A stretch of DNA of 64,000 bases from Moringa oleifera (Eukaryota; Streptophyta; Magnoliopsida; Brassicales; Moringaceae), in assembly GCA_021397835.1 (NCBI GenBank), contig JAJFZO010000469.1, positions 992,001 through 1,056,000 of the forward strand. Reading direction: 5' to 3'. The translations under genes were made by a program, and so were the position numbers. Of the stretch, positions 11,040-23,259 are shown one piece after another (within the stretch, counting starts at the first letter, position 1; the number at the start of each line of letters is the position of its first letter). The notes beneath the pieces are model-generated. The model was not told the DNA's origin. It saw only the letters and a program-made list of their open reading frames with translations, and made no database searches.

Positions 11040-11614
11040 ATGTCTGTGCGTGGTAAGCTAGAGACTGATGTGGAGATCAAGTCTTCTGCTGAGAAGTTCC
11101 ACGAACTATTCAGCAGCAGGCCACATCACCTAACCCACATCTCCAGTGATAAGATAAAAGGATGTGAGCTACATGCAGGAGACTGGGGCAAGACCGGCAG
11201 TTTCATCTTCTGGACTTACGTCCATGGTAAGCCGTATTAATTAATTGTACTTAATCATGTATTTTTTGTTAATGAACAAGTGGTTGTAGATTTACTTTAT
11301 GATTACATGGTAAACTCATGTGATTGGTTTGCATAAAACCGTCAGATGGGAAGACTCGGGTTGCGAAGGATATAATTGAAGCTGTAGATCCTGACAAAAA
11401 TCTAATTACTTTCAAGGTGATCGAAGGAGATCTCATGAAGGAGTTCAAGACCTTCAAAATTACTTTTCATGCAACCCCAAAGAATATGGGTAGCTTGGTG
11501 CACGTGATTGTGGAATATGAGAAGCTTCACAAGAAAATTGCACATCCTGAAACAATGGTTGAACTCTTAGCCCAAATTGTGAAAGATATGGGAGCTCACC
11601 TTTCCGAAGCATAG
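11040..11614 (+). CDS. MLP-like protein, Bet v 1 family, 151 aa
   Basis: Exon 1 is 11,040-11,226 and exon 2 is 11,346-11,614, with a 119-bp GT-AG intron of phase 1 after codon 62. The spliced frame is 151 aa, the usual MLP length. It starts MSVRGKLETDVEIK, has the glycine-rich loop HAGDWGKTGS at residues 45-54 (equivalent to the Bet v 1 P-loop), DGKT just after the splice, and the C-terminal helix with KLHKKIAHPETMVELLAQIV ending HLSEA. It has no signal peptide, so it is probably cytosolic. MLPs are thought to bind hydrophobic ligands and are linked to stress and defence responses; the ligand is unknown. An AATAAA lies at 11,671. The start is set by the TATA box and by conservation in all paralogues. 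The block 2 partner (38,955) differs at five residues. Confidence 0.95.
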
Positions 11615-13189
11615 GATGCTATTATCATCATATATATTGTGTGCTTCTACTATGCAATAATGTACTTCAGAATAAAAGCTTGGGTGTTTTAAGTATTGCT
11701 GAATGCTTTCATGGAAGTATGCTTTATGCATATACTTTCCTATATGCGCACTGCTTCACCCAAACTTTACTTTGTGAAAGTGAAATAGTTTTCCTTTCAC
11801 TGGTTATATATATGCATCCTATTAAGTTTCAATAACGTGGTTATGTGTGATATATATTCTTTTTTATTCTTCTAATCTTCATGGTGTTGCTGTAAACTAA
11901 GAGTGAAATTTGTGGGTTCTTGAAGGAGGGTTCAAATGATTTTCTAAGTTACTGTAATAAAAGAAAGAAACAGAGAAAGGAAAGATGAAAGAGAATGACA
12001 AAATGACAGAAGAGAAGAAGCAGAGAAAAGAAAGAGAGAGAAGATAGAAAAAAAAAAGAAAAAGAAAGAGAGGATGAGGGACGTTGATATTATTTATGTC
12101 AGTTTTTTTTTAAACATATTTTTAATTTTACTTTACATTTTAAATTTTTTGTATTCACATTAACTTTTTGAAATCAATTTTAATTGATCCAAATTAATGG
12201 ATTACAATTTGTTTAATGTTTTTTTTATAAAAAAAGATTTGGGTTTATTTGGAAAGAGATATTATTTAATTTGGTGGTTTTCATTTTTTATTATTTTTAA
12301 AATTTTCAATTCATGTAAGGGAGACTAATTTTTGCATAATTCATCTATTAATCAAATGTTTAAGATAAGGTTAACAATACAAAACTAATTTTAATTCCAA
12401 TATTATAAAATTGATTTATATCTCTATAGCTTAAAGCATATTTAAATTTAAAATCTTGACTTATTAATAACACTTATTAGGCTGAAAATGCAATTTTCAA
12501 ATTCAAACACATTAGTACATATCTTGGTTATTTGGTTAAGCGAAGAAATGATCACTCTTGTGAGCATTTATTTTGATGATCTTCTAACTCTAAGTTATTT
12601 AGCTGAAAGCACCGAGCTTATAATTTCATTGAAAGTCAGAGACTTGCAATTTTGATGAAACTGTGTCAAGCGTCCATAGTTCTCAACAAGCATTATAGAA
12701 ATCAAATTTTTGCTCGGACAAGCTTCACTTTGTGCTGATAAACGTTCATGATCTGATATGTGATGAAATCAAGAGCCAAGTAACACATAAAAATCTCATT
12801 GACTTTATTTACATTGAGGGGATGAGGAAGGGTGACGAGCAGAGACAGAGGGAAGAAAGAAGTATAAATGAATGATAACAATACCATTTTGGCCATTTCT
12901 TCTCTCTTTTCTTTAATTCCATCATCTCGTCTTTCAAAATCTCTCAAGAGAACCAGATTGATAGGGAAAGAGATAAAAACTAAACAATTTTTACCCTAAG
13001 CGTTTCTTGATTTTCAATTCATCCTTTCTAACAATTTCATAGATTCTCTATTACTTCCAAAACTTCAACATCAGTGAATTCAAGCAAAATAATTGACTGT
13101 TGAATAATTTTTTGAAACACAACAAGAAAAGTTAGAGGTAAAAATTCCAAAGGCAAGATGAGTGATCACGGATTTTTACTAAGGTCAAA
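11615..13189. other. MLP 3' flank
   Basis: This holds the 3' UTR and AT-rich flanking DNA. It is homologous to 39,530-41,080, 50,417-51,400 and 55,245-56,400, each just downstream of an MLP gene. A purine-rich stretch (AAAGAAAGAAACAGAGAAAGG, about 11,960-12,075) recurs in all four. Open frames here are on alternating strands and not conserved in the diverged copies. Confidence 0.65.
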
Positions 13190-14440
13190 TCTTTAAATTG
13201 ACTTTAAAAAAGTTTTGGATGATTTTTTAAATAAAAATAAAATAAAGTCATCACTAATTCTTTTTACGATATAGTTAAACATCGATTTTTTTTTTAAATC
13301 GCTTTTCATATTAACAAAATTAAACATAAACAAGACAAAGTTTGTCTTTCGAACTTAAAAATACGGGTCTCGAGTTCGATTACTCATGAAAAAGGGTACC
13401 TCATAGCATCCAAAAATCAGTACCAATTGATCAGATTGTTTTTCAATTTAAAATTTACTTTATTTTTTAAATTAATTCTAGAAAAATATCTCAAAAAGAA
13501 TTTGAATATGCATGGAAAGGAAACAATTGGAACTTTAATTTTTGGAGCATATGAAAATTTCACTCGTATTTTATCCTTAATCCTTAAAATTATTTTTCTA
13601 ACAGAGAATGTAGAGGCCTCATTCTTGTTCAATCGCTAATCTTCAAAACATTCCTTTTGACAATGGAGAATATAAAAACTTAAAAATATATTTATTTTGT
13701 TTTTTGAAAATAATTTTATATTAGAGAGTATTTTTTTTTCATATTTCTCAAAAATTAAAAACATAACTTTTATATTTATAATTTTATATTAAAAAGTATG
13801 AAAACTTTTCTCATGATACTTTTCGTACTTTTTCAAAGCTTGAAAAATATATTTTTATCTTATAAAAATTATTTTTAATTAAAAATTATGAAAAATCTAA
13901 TCTTTTGTATACTAACAAACTTAAAATATATATTTTTATTTTTAAATTTCATATTAAAAAGTATAAAAATCTCTGTCTTGAGATTTTTTCATACTTTCAA
14001 AGACTTAAAATATATATATCATATTTTTTAAAATTTAAAAAAAATCTAATTAAAATAATATTAAAGTGATTTACTATATCTGAAAACATGATTAAAATCA
14101 GGTAAATTAATAACTAAAACAAAAAATCTCAATTTGTTTGAACTCAAAATTTCACATGTATACTTAAGAAAATTTAAACATAAAGTTTCATTAAATTTAT
14201 CTATCTTTATTATTATTATTATTATTGTTATTATTATTGTTATAACAAACCTTATATATATCAAATCATTCCTTCGCATCTCTTATTTTCTTTTTCTTTT
14301 TTTTTTTGGTTGCTTCCCTGCACAAATAAAGTCCTTTAACTCAAAATCCAAGGATGAATTTTCAAAACCTTGCTTATTGTTGTTTGATCTCTCTTACATG
14401 TATGAATATTTGCCACCTTCACCTCAATCATATTAGTTTT
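13190..14440 (-). repeat. Degenerate LTR-like module, distal side of the gypsy remnant
   Basis: It matches 17,450-19,420 in the same orientation. Shared words include GTCTTTCGAACTTAAAA/GTCTTTCAAAAGTAAAA, the AT-rich TATTAAAAAGTAT...TCTC section and AAAGTTTCATTAAATTTATCTAT with a following ATT microsatellite. The two modules flank minus-strand gypsy gag sequence, so I read them as the two LTRs of one old element. I could not fix the exact termini or find a target-site duplication. Confidence 0.5.
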
Positions 14441-15000
14441 AAGTTGTCCATATTGCAGGAGTAGATTATTCTTTACATTCGTGTGTGCTTTAATATCAAA
14501 TCTAAGAGCCTCATGAACTATGATTGACTAAACTTCATATTTGAAGGGAAAGTAGTTCTTTATACTGTGTTCCATTGCCCCACTATGGTAAATGCATGTT
14601 GCCTCAAGATAATGCCACTGAAGGTATAAAGGTTACCATGACTTCAAAAATATTAGGGCTAACAATTATCTCTTAAGTAATTAAAGGCAACTCAGTGTAT
14701 GTTATCAAGATTAGTTTAATGGGGATCTTCAAATGTTGATTTTACGGCCTAGGCTATTGCTACTAAAAATTAGGATTTTGAGGAGTACGGGGTGGCACTC
14801 CCAATTATTATTATTGGACCATTAACCTTGGCAACACTACTTGATGGTGTTGGGGATTTGGCAACAAAGGGTAAGATATGAAGGTGTTGAATACTAGTGT
14901 TGATGAGGTTAGAGATTAAAATAAGAAGGTGGATAAATCCTTCCAAATGGTGTCTAAGAAATTTGATTTGTTTCTTTTTTCTTTTTTCCTATATAGTTTT
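14441..15000 (-). other. Internal gypsy DNA without recognisable frame
   Basis: This is sequence between the LTR-like module and the gag remnant. I see no intact domain. Its block 2 copy (42,310-42,900) has an open frame at 42,673-42,897 on the plus strand that is closed here by stops, so that frame is incidental. Confidence 0.45.
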
Positions 15001-15972
15001 TTTTAATATTATTTGGGTCCTCTAACCTTCCAAGCCTATATACATTTTTGAAAATTTCTCCTTGTTTAACTACCTTTACATACCCAACAGTCTTTCATAG
15101 AATGAAGGTTTCAAAGTGTTAAACCCTAGCCGCTTACCACTTGCCACCTTCTAGCACATTCCTTGAATAACGCGTCATTCTTTTCACACATGTTTTGAAA
15201 AGTGACCCAGTCAGGTGGTAATTCTCTCATGCATTGATAATGTGCCATAAAAGCACCAATTAAATCCTTCCACGACTATATTTTGATGCTTCTCAATTAG
15301 TTACTGGCGGTTAAGTATTTCCTCCTCCAAGCTATCTTCAAAGCAATGTATAAGTAGTTTCTCATTGTTTTCATGTCCCTGCATCTTAAATAAGTACATA
15401 CAGATATGCGTGTGTGGATATTTAACCTCATCGAATTTGTCAAATTTAGATGTTTTAAAGTTAGGTAGCAAAATCAATCCAAGGACAAGGTTGAGATCAG
15501 CAACATCTAATCCATTATAGTCGTTTACTTCATTGATCATTCTGATTTTCTCTATCAACCCTTCTATCATACTAAGCAGTTTTTGGTTCATAGGATTACC
15601 CATCATCTCTATTATGTCATCTAGGTTCGAGACCTAAAAGAAATCTCCCCCTTTCCTGTCTCTTTCGTTACTAGCACTTTCCCCTTGTAGCATCTCATAG
15701 ATACATTCATAACCTTGGGTACCTCTAGAAGCATTCCCTAGTGTAGGGTTCGTTGGGCAAACCACAAATGCTTTTACCCTTATATTAGGTGCTTTTTTTA
15801 GTGATTCCACATCAATGATCACACATTTCCCTTTCAACATAAATTCCATCAATTCATCATCCTGTGCATCTACCCTTGTAGTTTTACCTAACCTTAGGTC
15901 CTTTTTTTTTTGTCGATTTTTGATTAACTGTTTCTGCATATCTGATTGAGTGTGAGTTGCTTTCTTATTCAT
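15000..15972 (-). pseudogene. Ty3/gypsy gag remnant
   Basis: Read on the minus strand, 15,634-15,972 then 15,301-15,606 give a gag protein in two frames. The key stretch has VNDYNGLDVADLNLVLGLIL, KFDKFDEVKYPHTHICMYLF and NEKLLIHCFEDSL, the Retrotrans_gag pattern of plant Ty3/gypsy elements. Beyond a stop, weaker matches continue to about 15,000 (LKPSFYERLLGM-like). The protein is broken by stops and frameshifts. The block 2 copy (43,206-43,800) has its own extra changes. Protease, reverse transcriptase and integrase are gone. Confidence 0.8.
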
Positions 15973-16320
15973 ATCTTATTGTGCATTCTCTAATTTGTCC
16001 AAATGAGCTAACTATTCTTTCATGTTTGTAAGATGAGATCTTGATCGAGTATTATATGTCTTGACCACATGGTGCTTTGTCTTCCCTATCGTTACTTTTT
16101 CTTCCCTTCTTATACCAAATTTATGTTTAGTATTTTAGATAATTGCTCATGCATGCATGATAATTTATGCTAGGTTAACATATATGTAAAAAATGGGTAT
16201 CAACAAGTTTTATTAATCTAGAAGCATCAAAATATAGATTTCATTAATTATCCTAAAATGTTATTGATATCTCATTACCAAGTCACTTTACTCTAAAACT
16301 TTCAAGAATACCATTAAGCC

Positions 16321-16557
16321 TTAGTATGCCAATGTCAAATTGCTCTTGCGTATGTCTTTCTTATTATGAAAAGTCCTTAAACATTCACTTTTTCCTTTAC
16401 CTTTTATTTTTTCCTCAACATTTTCTTTTGGCAACTTTAGTAAGGAAACTAACTCTTTGACTCTCGAAGTTGGCTTATTACTTTTGAGATAGGTTGTTTT
16501 TGGTTTTTGAGGTTTGACACTTAACAATGCAGTACATTCCTCTGATGTTGGGGCCAA
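16321..16557 (-). pseudogene. Gypsy-associated ORF fragment, unrecognised
   Basis: A minus-strand frame includes SEECTALLSVKPQKPKTTYL and SRVKELVSLLKLPKENVEEK, ending near CLRTF. Related frames are at 44,229-44,441 and, diverged but still alignable, at 58,409-58,657 (ALLSV → VLLSV, SRVKELVSLLKLPKE → PRVKELVSLLKLPKE). It lies between the gag remnant and the proximal LTR, so it is probably internal element sequence. I cannot assign a family. Confidence 0.45.
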
Positions 16558-17269
16558 GTTCGAATTACCAAAAGTAAAGCCTCAATAGGATTCTAGGATT
16601 TTATAGCAACTCTTGTTAGAGGGTTTTGGATGAACATAAGATTCCTTACATGCCCTTAATGGTCATAATGTGATTTCCATGATAAGGTTCTAACATCTAA
16701 TTACATTATTGACCTTTTCGACACAATGAGCCTTTTTGACCCATAAAGGTATCCTCTTTCAAGAGAATCAATAAACTAACTGGTTTAATCACTTAATAGC
16801 TATTAAACTTGTTGATGTCATAGAATGCATATGTAAAAAGGTAAGAAAATAAGGAACATCAGAGTAAACATAAGGTTAGTCATTGACATCAACATCAAAA
16901 TGATCAAAATTTACATCCTTCTATGTGTCTTGTATAGGTTTTGTTCTTGATCAGGGTTGGCTCTCTGTAAAATTGGCTAGGTGAGGTTCATCACATGCTG
17001 AAGGTTGGTTTTATGGGATTTGACCAGTTTTCTAAAGGCTCTCAAATCATTCCTTTGTCGGACTAGCAAAGCACCTTAGAACACTATTATCATCGCTATA
17101 AAAGGATTAGCTTCTAAAAAAATAATAAAGCATTTTAGGTTTAATTTGAGTGTGATGAGTATTTTTGCTACCTATGCGAAAGCAAGATGCTTCTCAAGAG
17201 CATAGTTTGCTCTACTACATCCTAAAAGGTATAGCTCGGTCGACAGCTTATATTATGCAAATAAGTTGT
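16558..17269 (-). other. Internal gypsy DNA, no open frame
   Basis: Shared with 44,442-45,100 and with 58,660-59,257. It includes the site (GAAAGCAAGATGCTTCTC, about 17,178-17,195) that corresponds to the CACTA insertion point in block 3, here unoccupied. Confidence 0.6.
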
Positions 17270-19500
17270 ATGTAAGAAGATGAGTAATTTAAATAAAAAT
17301 ACATAATATAAAGCATAGAAGCAAAACAAGTAAAAATTAACGGATTTTTAATTCTAAATGCCATGAACGTGAAATAATTAGGAACAAGAATATTAAACTT
17401 CAAATTTCAAAACCAAAATGTAATGCATAATTAATTTTGTAGTTGAATCCTCGAAACGACTTTAGAAACGCTTTTAAATGATTTTTTTGAGAAAAATAAA
17501 TTTAAAATAAAGGGAGTCATCATTAATCCTTTTTACAGTGTGATTAGACATCGAAATTCATTTGTTTTTGTAAACAACTTTTTAGATGAATAAAAACAAA
17601 TATAAATGAGGCAATGTTTGTCTTTCAAAAGTAAAAGCACGAGTTAGAGAGTCGGTTATGCATGAGATAGCACCTTTACGGTGCTCGAACATTAATAGCA
17701 ATTGATAATGATCATTTCTTGGTTTTGAAATTCACTTGATTTTTAAATTAATTCTCAAAAAATGTCTCAAAAGAAATTTGAATGTACATGAAAAGTAAAC
17801 AAATGAAATTTCATTTTTGAGAGAATTTAAGAGTTTAACTTCTGTTTCGCCTTTAATTCTTAAATTTTTTTTTTGAAAAATATAGAAGTCTCACTCTTGT
17901 TCAATCCTTAATCCCTAAAAATATTCTTTTTAATGATGGAGAATATAAATATCTCACTCTTACTCTTCCCTTAATCCTCAAAACATTTTTCATAACTCAT
18001 GCAAATGCAAGAACATGTCAATATTAACTAAGATGTATAGCAACATTATATTAAAATATAAAAAATAATTTCAATATCTCATAAGATTATATTAAAATAT
18101 AAAAAATAATTTTAATATCTCATAACTCTAATACAATCAATATATTAATATTTAATATCTAAATGTAGGCCTTAAACCTAAATTTAATAAGTACAAGTGA
18201 GAAAAAAAATAAATTTGAGGCCATACAAGTAAAATATTTTTTATTTATTTTTGAAATATGTTTTAGAGAATATGAAATTTTTTTTTGAGATTTTCTCATT
18301 ATTTGAAAAAATTAAATAATTTTTATATTAAAAAATATGAAAATATCTCTCTTTTAATTTTTTACACTATTAAAAAACATAAAATATATTTTTTAAAAAA
18401 ATTTATATTAAAAATATAGAAATCTCTCTCTTAAAATCTCTACACCCTTAAAAACTTAAAAATATGAATTATTATTTGTTTAAAAAAAATTTTATATTAA
18501 AAAATATAAAAATCTCTCTCTTGAAATTTTTCATGCTTCTTAAAAATTTAAACCGTATTTTTTAATTTTAAAAATAATTTTATATTAAAAAATATAAAAA
18601 TCTCTCTCTTGAAATTTTTCATGCTTCTTAAAAATTTAAAACATATTTTTTAATTTTAAAAATAATTTTATATTAAAAAATATGAAAACTTTTTTCTTGT
18701 GATTTTTTAATACTTCTCCAAAACTTTAATCATATATATTTTTTATTTTTTAAAATAAGTTTTTATACTTAAAAGTATGAAAATTTCTCTTTTTTCATTT
18801 TTTATTCTTTCAAAAACTTAAAACATACATTTTTAAAAAATAATTTTTATATTAAAAAGTATAAAAATTTCTTTCTTGAGATTTTTTAGTATTTTTCTAA
18901 ACTTGAATTATATATTTTTTTATTTTTTTAAGAATAAATGTTTGTACTTAAAAATATAAAAATCTTTCTTGCGGGATCTTTTCATACTCTCAAAAACTTG
19001 AAATATATTTTTTATTTTAAAATAATTCTTATATCAAAAAATATAAAAATCTCTTCCTCCAGATTTTTTCATACTCTCAAGAATTGAAAATATTTTTAAA
19101 TTTTTAAAATTTTTAAGAAATCAAATTCAAACAATATTAAAGTAATTTACCATCCTTAAAAAGATTATTAAAATTGAGTAAATGAATAATCAAAAAGAAA
19201 AATATCAATTTGCCTATACCTAAAATTTTGCATTAACACTTGAGAAACTTTAAACATAAAGTTTCATTAAATTTATCTATTATTGTTATTGATATTATTA
19301 TATTATTATTATTATTAGTGTTGTTGTTGTTATTATTATTTAAACCAACCTAATATGCCAAAATCATTAATTCCTCTTCTTCTCCTATTTTCCTTTTCTA
19401 ATTTTACTCCTTCCCCTCAAAAACAAATTCCCTCACCTCATGTTATCCTTCTTTCCCATAACTACTATTCTTTATCTTCTTTTTCTTCTTTCTCTCCCTT
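17270..19500 (-). repeat. Degenerate LTR-like module, proximal side of the gypsy remnant
   Basis: Homologous to 13,190-14,440 (see there) and to 45,120-47,270 in block 2. It contains an expanded AT-rich satellite-like section and ends in an ATT/TTG microsatellite at about 19,280-19,340. No coding frame. Confidence 0.5.
18230..19120. repeat. AT-rich satellite-like array, period about 90 bp
   Basis: The monomer pattern is TATATTAAAAAATATAAAAA, then TCTCTCTCTTGAAATTTTTC, then ATACTTCT...AAAACTTAAAA and a T-rich tail. Two neighbouring units (from about 18,494 and 18,582) are nearly identical; the others are degenerate. About nine units can be counted. Shorter or diverged arrays lie at 13,660-14,060, 41,570-41,960, 46,120-46,900 and 56,840-57,330. 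Confidence 0.75.
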
Positions 19501-19534
19501 TTCTTTTTTTCAATCCTTTTCACTACCATAGTCA

Positions 19535-20222
19535 TTGAGAAAATCCTTGTTTCAATTAGATTAGAGCTTTGAACAAGAAAGAAAATAATAGGAATCGATA
19601 TATCAGATTGGGAATGCATTGACAATACCACCATTATGTGCAAGCACAACTAAACAGAGAGGCTTATGTTTCAGTCTATCTATACATTTGACAGAGTATT
19701 TGCATGCCACTGTCCCACAAAGCAGGTGTATAAGGAGGAAGCCAAGGAAGTTGTTGTTAATTTCTGCCCTCAGTGGCATTAACGCAAGCATATTTGCTTG
19801 CGGGCACAGGAGCAGTGGAAAAAAATACACCATGAGTGGAATTACTAAATATGCAATGGCAGATATATTTGACCATATGGAGAAACATATAGATAGAGAA
19901 ATTTATCCTGAAATTCTGTGACTTGGTGATTTATAACAAAGTTGTCAGAGATCTCCTTAGCTCGGATAGTACACCACTAAGACTTCTAGATGATCCAAAG
20001 AGAGGAACGGTTGCTGAGAGACTTACTGAGGAGGCTTTATTTAAGAGACCTTCTTAGCTTACATAGTACTTCCACCATTGAAAGTTCTGCTTACAAGTCA
20101 AGCTCACCTACAGTTAATTTGAATTTTATTGATTTTGCGGGGAGTTAGCGTGCTTCTTAAACATTATCGGCTACTGCAAGACTGACAGAAGGTTGCCATG
20201 GATATGAATTTTAGTTAACCCT
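19535..20222 (+). pseudogene. Kinesin motor-domain pseudogene, NACK1/HINKEL (KIN-7) type
   Basis: The reading passes through two frames: EKILVSIRLEL, SDWECIDNTTI, ERLMFQSIYTFDRVF, then after a frameshift SALSGINASIFACGHRSSGK (P-loop region with T-to-K after GK), KYTMSGITKYAMADIFDHME, then [20 protein letters not shown] and AERLTEE. It jumps to IESSAYKSSSPTVN and a degraded switch II region (FIDFAGS) with TLSATARLTEGCH. This order is that of the NACK1 motor domain, with an internal deletion. I see no introns where plant NACK1 genes are intron-rich, which suggests a retroposed copy. Active NACK1 kinesins drive phragmoplast expansion in cytokinesis. Multiple stops make this one dead. The block 2 copy is at 47,316-48,000. 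Confidence 0.82.
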
Positions 20223-20689
20223 TGGAACATTAAATCACATAAAATTTGTGCATAATGGCTGAAAAATGAAAGAGAGTTGCTGGAAAATGAAATGTTCAGG
20301 CAAACACTTCAAAATCCTTGCAAGACTGTAATTAAACTTCAAATGTCATGGAAATAATCTTTCAGTTTTTACTTTAGTTTTAATAATTAGAAGGTATTGA
20401 AATTCTAAGTGTTAGTTGCATTGTGTAAATATTGGTATTTTAATGAAGTTATATGATAGGCGCATGAAAGGAACTCTTCATTTTTTTTTTCTTTTGGCTT
20501 AAAATTTGTGGAGAAACTGCCCTTTTCACAAAATTGTAGGAAAATTGAATCTTCCTTACGGTAACCAATCTCTGACTTATTGATGAAGGGAAAAATTGAA
20601 CAAACAGTCTTTGCCACATATACTCTATTGTGTCAAATAAATTATGATGGGCTCTATCCTGTCATACATCTAATAGAGCCCATCATATC

Positions 20690-22915
20690 TAATGGAGAAT
20701 GAAAATTTTAAACAGGCTTAAAATTTTTTTACCGTACTCTAAAAAGAACATACCTAATGGAGAATGAAAATATGAATTGGCTTGGTAACTAAGCTCCAAA
20801 CTATTTTAAAGCATTCAAATTAATTCTAACCGTAGATCTCTAACTCCTTTTCTAGCTCATTCACATCTTTTTTAAAAAAAAAAAACTTAGGGCTTAAATC
20901 TTTTAAGCAATTATTTGTGAACGTCATTCAATTGAACTAGTTTAAAATATGAGCAATGCATGCAAAAGAATTTTAAAATTATTTGTAAAAATACAAATTT
21001 AAGATTTATTGTTAATAAAAAATTAATTTTGTATTTATTATAATACTAAAAATTAATTTATGATATTATTATTATTATATACTAACGCAGAAATTTTAAT
21101 AAGTTTATTATGAAATTAGTTACAAATATCATTTAGTATAACAATTTGTTTACAACAAACAAAGTTGTATGGTTTTTTTTGAATGTTTATTAGATTAATT
21201 AATTATGTTGCTTGTATTATAGATTAATTAATTCATGTTATAACTTTTTAAATAGAAATTAACAAAATAACTAACAAAATTTAGAAAAAAATAAAAATGA
21301 AAAAATAGAAACAATGTTTTTAAAAAAATTGTGATAATAATAAAAAATATGAAAAATATCATTAAAACAATGAATGGGATACTCCTTCCACAAATAAAAA
21401 ATATAAAAAAGGTTCAATTTACTCTACATTATGATACTTTACAGTACCACATCCAAAGCTTCCTTCAAGCAAAGGAACACAAAATAGTTTCACTTTCCTG
21501 AAATAATAAAATAAATAAGATTCATTTTTAATAATGAATTTAACTTTTATAATTTTAGGATTAACTGATTTATTGAGAAAAGAATGAAATTTAATGAATG
21601 AGTTGATCTATTCAAAAGAAAAAAAAAAAAACCTCCTCAAATTATATTCAACTTGATACAGGTTCATAGAAATTTATAGGATAAAAATTTGTAAATAATT
21701 TTTTGTTTCCATCTTCTGGTAAATCTTAGAAAAGAATGCAAAGAGCAAAAAGTTAATAAAAACATAAAGCATAAATTAGTATGTGTATAAAATTATTTTA
21801 AAATAATAACTCCATCTTTTTTCTTTAAAAATTTATAGAAATAATTTAATTATCTGGTCTTTCCTCAAAGTATCTTATAATAAATGAAACCCTACGCATA
21901 CACCCAATCATATTTATTTCCGAAAGGGATAGGAGGAAAGGCCATTTGCAGTGGCTTATTAATATTTCTAATTACTGTGTCACTACTCACATCTAATAAA
22001 GAATGAGGTGCCCCAACTTTACAATCAAGACTGCCCATTAACTTCATGTCAAATTAATATAATTACTGTGAACTGTCTTTTTCATTAGATTAAATTTCTG
22101 CCCTTCACATACACATTACTTTCCGTGAAGGGAACATGTCATTTGGGATTATAATTATTATTGTTAATGTTTTCACCCTATCATATGTTCTTTGGAACAT
22201 TATTGCACTTGAACTTTCAGTATAGATCCCCGTCTGCCCGCTTTACTTGATTTGGATATGATTTATTAATTAATTTTTGCAATAAAATTTACATGCAACC
22301 ATTCTGATTTTAATATGATTATGAACATTAAGGTGGGATTTGCTTACAATAAATAATGTTTAGCTACAAATTAATGGTATGGGTTTGTAGGTTTCTTGTG
22401 GAAACAATAAATTGAAATAGTTTTCTTACTTTCACATTAGTAATTCTCACCCTTTCATTTGGCAATTCATGTGAAAAACATTAATTTGAAATATTTTGCT
22501 TATTTTTACATTTGTAAGACATACTCTCTTTTTTTTTTTTTGCGAAAATTCTTTCTTTTTCTTTGAAGTTATGACCAGTAATTTCAATGTTTCTTGAGTA
22601 ATCAATATATTCATAATGTAGTAATAGATTTTCAAGAAAGAGAAGTGTCTACATTCAAAATCAAAAGAAGCAATTCAAATTTAATTTAATTTAATTTAAT
22701 TTATAAAATTTCATTTAACAAAAGAATTTATCCACAATTAGTATTCCAGCTGGGATGTTTCAGAAAGACATGACCCGTGACATGGCCTACTAAGAATTAA
22801 TGGATCATTCAGATATTCATCAAGGTTTTTTCTTCTCAGAGCACTGCTTTCCATTTCTCTTTTGTTGAGGTTATACATTCTTTGTTCTTCAATATTATGG
22901 GAGAAGCAAATTTCT
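20690..22915. other. Intergenic DNA upstream of the MLP pseudogene
   Basis: Very AT-rich, with no supportable gene. About 21,765-22,020 (AAAGCATAAATTA...GGCCATTTGCAGTGGCTTAT...ATAAAGAATGAGG) is repeated at 26,855-27,090, upstream of the intact MLP gene at 27,424. The two are therefore old MLP 5' flanks. Confidence 0.65.
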
Positions 22916-23251
22916 ATGGCTGGTAGGCTAGAGACTGATGTGGAGATTAAGGCTCCTGTGGAGAAGTTTCATGAACTATTCAACCACAGGCCGCACTACC
23001 AAATCCAGATCACCAATGATAAGACAAGACTGCAAGCCTACATCAGTTAATTGTACTGAATCATGTATATTATAATGCTCCACTGCATATAGATTTACTT
23101 CGTAATTAAATGGTAAATTCACATGAGTGTTATTTCCATGGTGATTATGGAATATGAGAAGTTATATGAAATTGCACATCCTGAAACACTGATTTAGTTG
23201 AGTTTTAACTCGGGGAAGATATGGGAGCTCACCAGCTTGCCCAAGCTTCTA
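22916..23251 (+). pseudogene. MLP-like pseudogene
   Basis: Exon 1 starts MAGRLETDVEIKAPVEKFHE and continues to TNDKT, where the rest of exon 1 (including the glycine-rich loop) is deleted and intron-like sequence follows (TTAATTGTACTGAATCATG). Only scraps of exon 2 remain: VIMEYEKL, IAHPETL and a GAHQLAQA-like end, in changing frames. The promoter has also lost the TATA segment: compared with the gene at 11,040, ATTAATGGA joins directly to TCATTCAG. No functional protein can be made. The plus-strand gypsy gag remnant begins immediately after it. Confidence 0.88.
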
Positions 23252-23259
23252 GGTGTCAA

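Larger units (their letters stand above)
1..20680. repeat. Segmental tandem duplication, block 1
   Basis: Base 1 matches 27,924, base 11,040 matches 38,955 and base 19,603 matches 47,383, in the same order and orientation throughout. Differences are scattered substitutions and small indels. Similarity stops near 20,680, where the right copy (48,460) continues differently. The left limit is outside the window. Internal TE remnants share their stop codons between blocks, so they were already dead when the block duplicated. Confidence 0.93.

Noticed and set aside
13417..14436. Several 60-100-codon frames on both strands
   Set aside because: They lie in AT-rich LTR and satellite-like DNA, overlap each other and contain mostly Lys/Asn/Ile/Phe. 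Block 2 versions differ in length.
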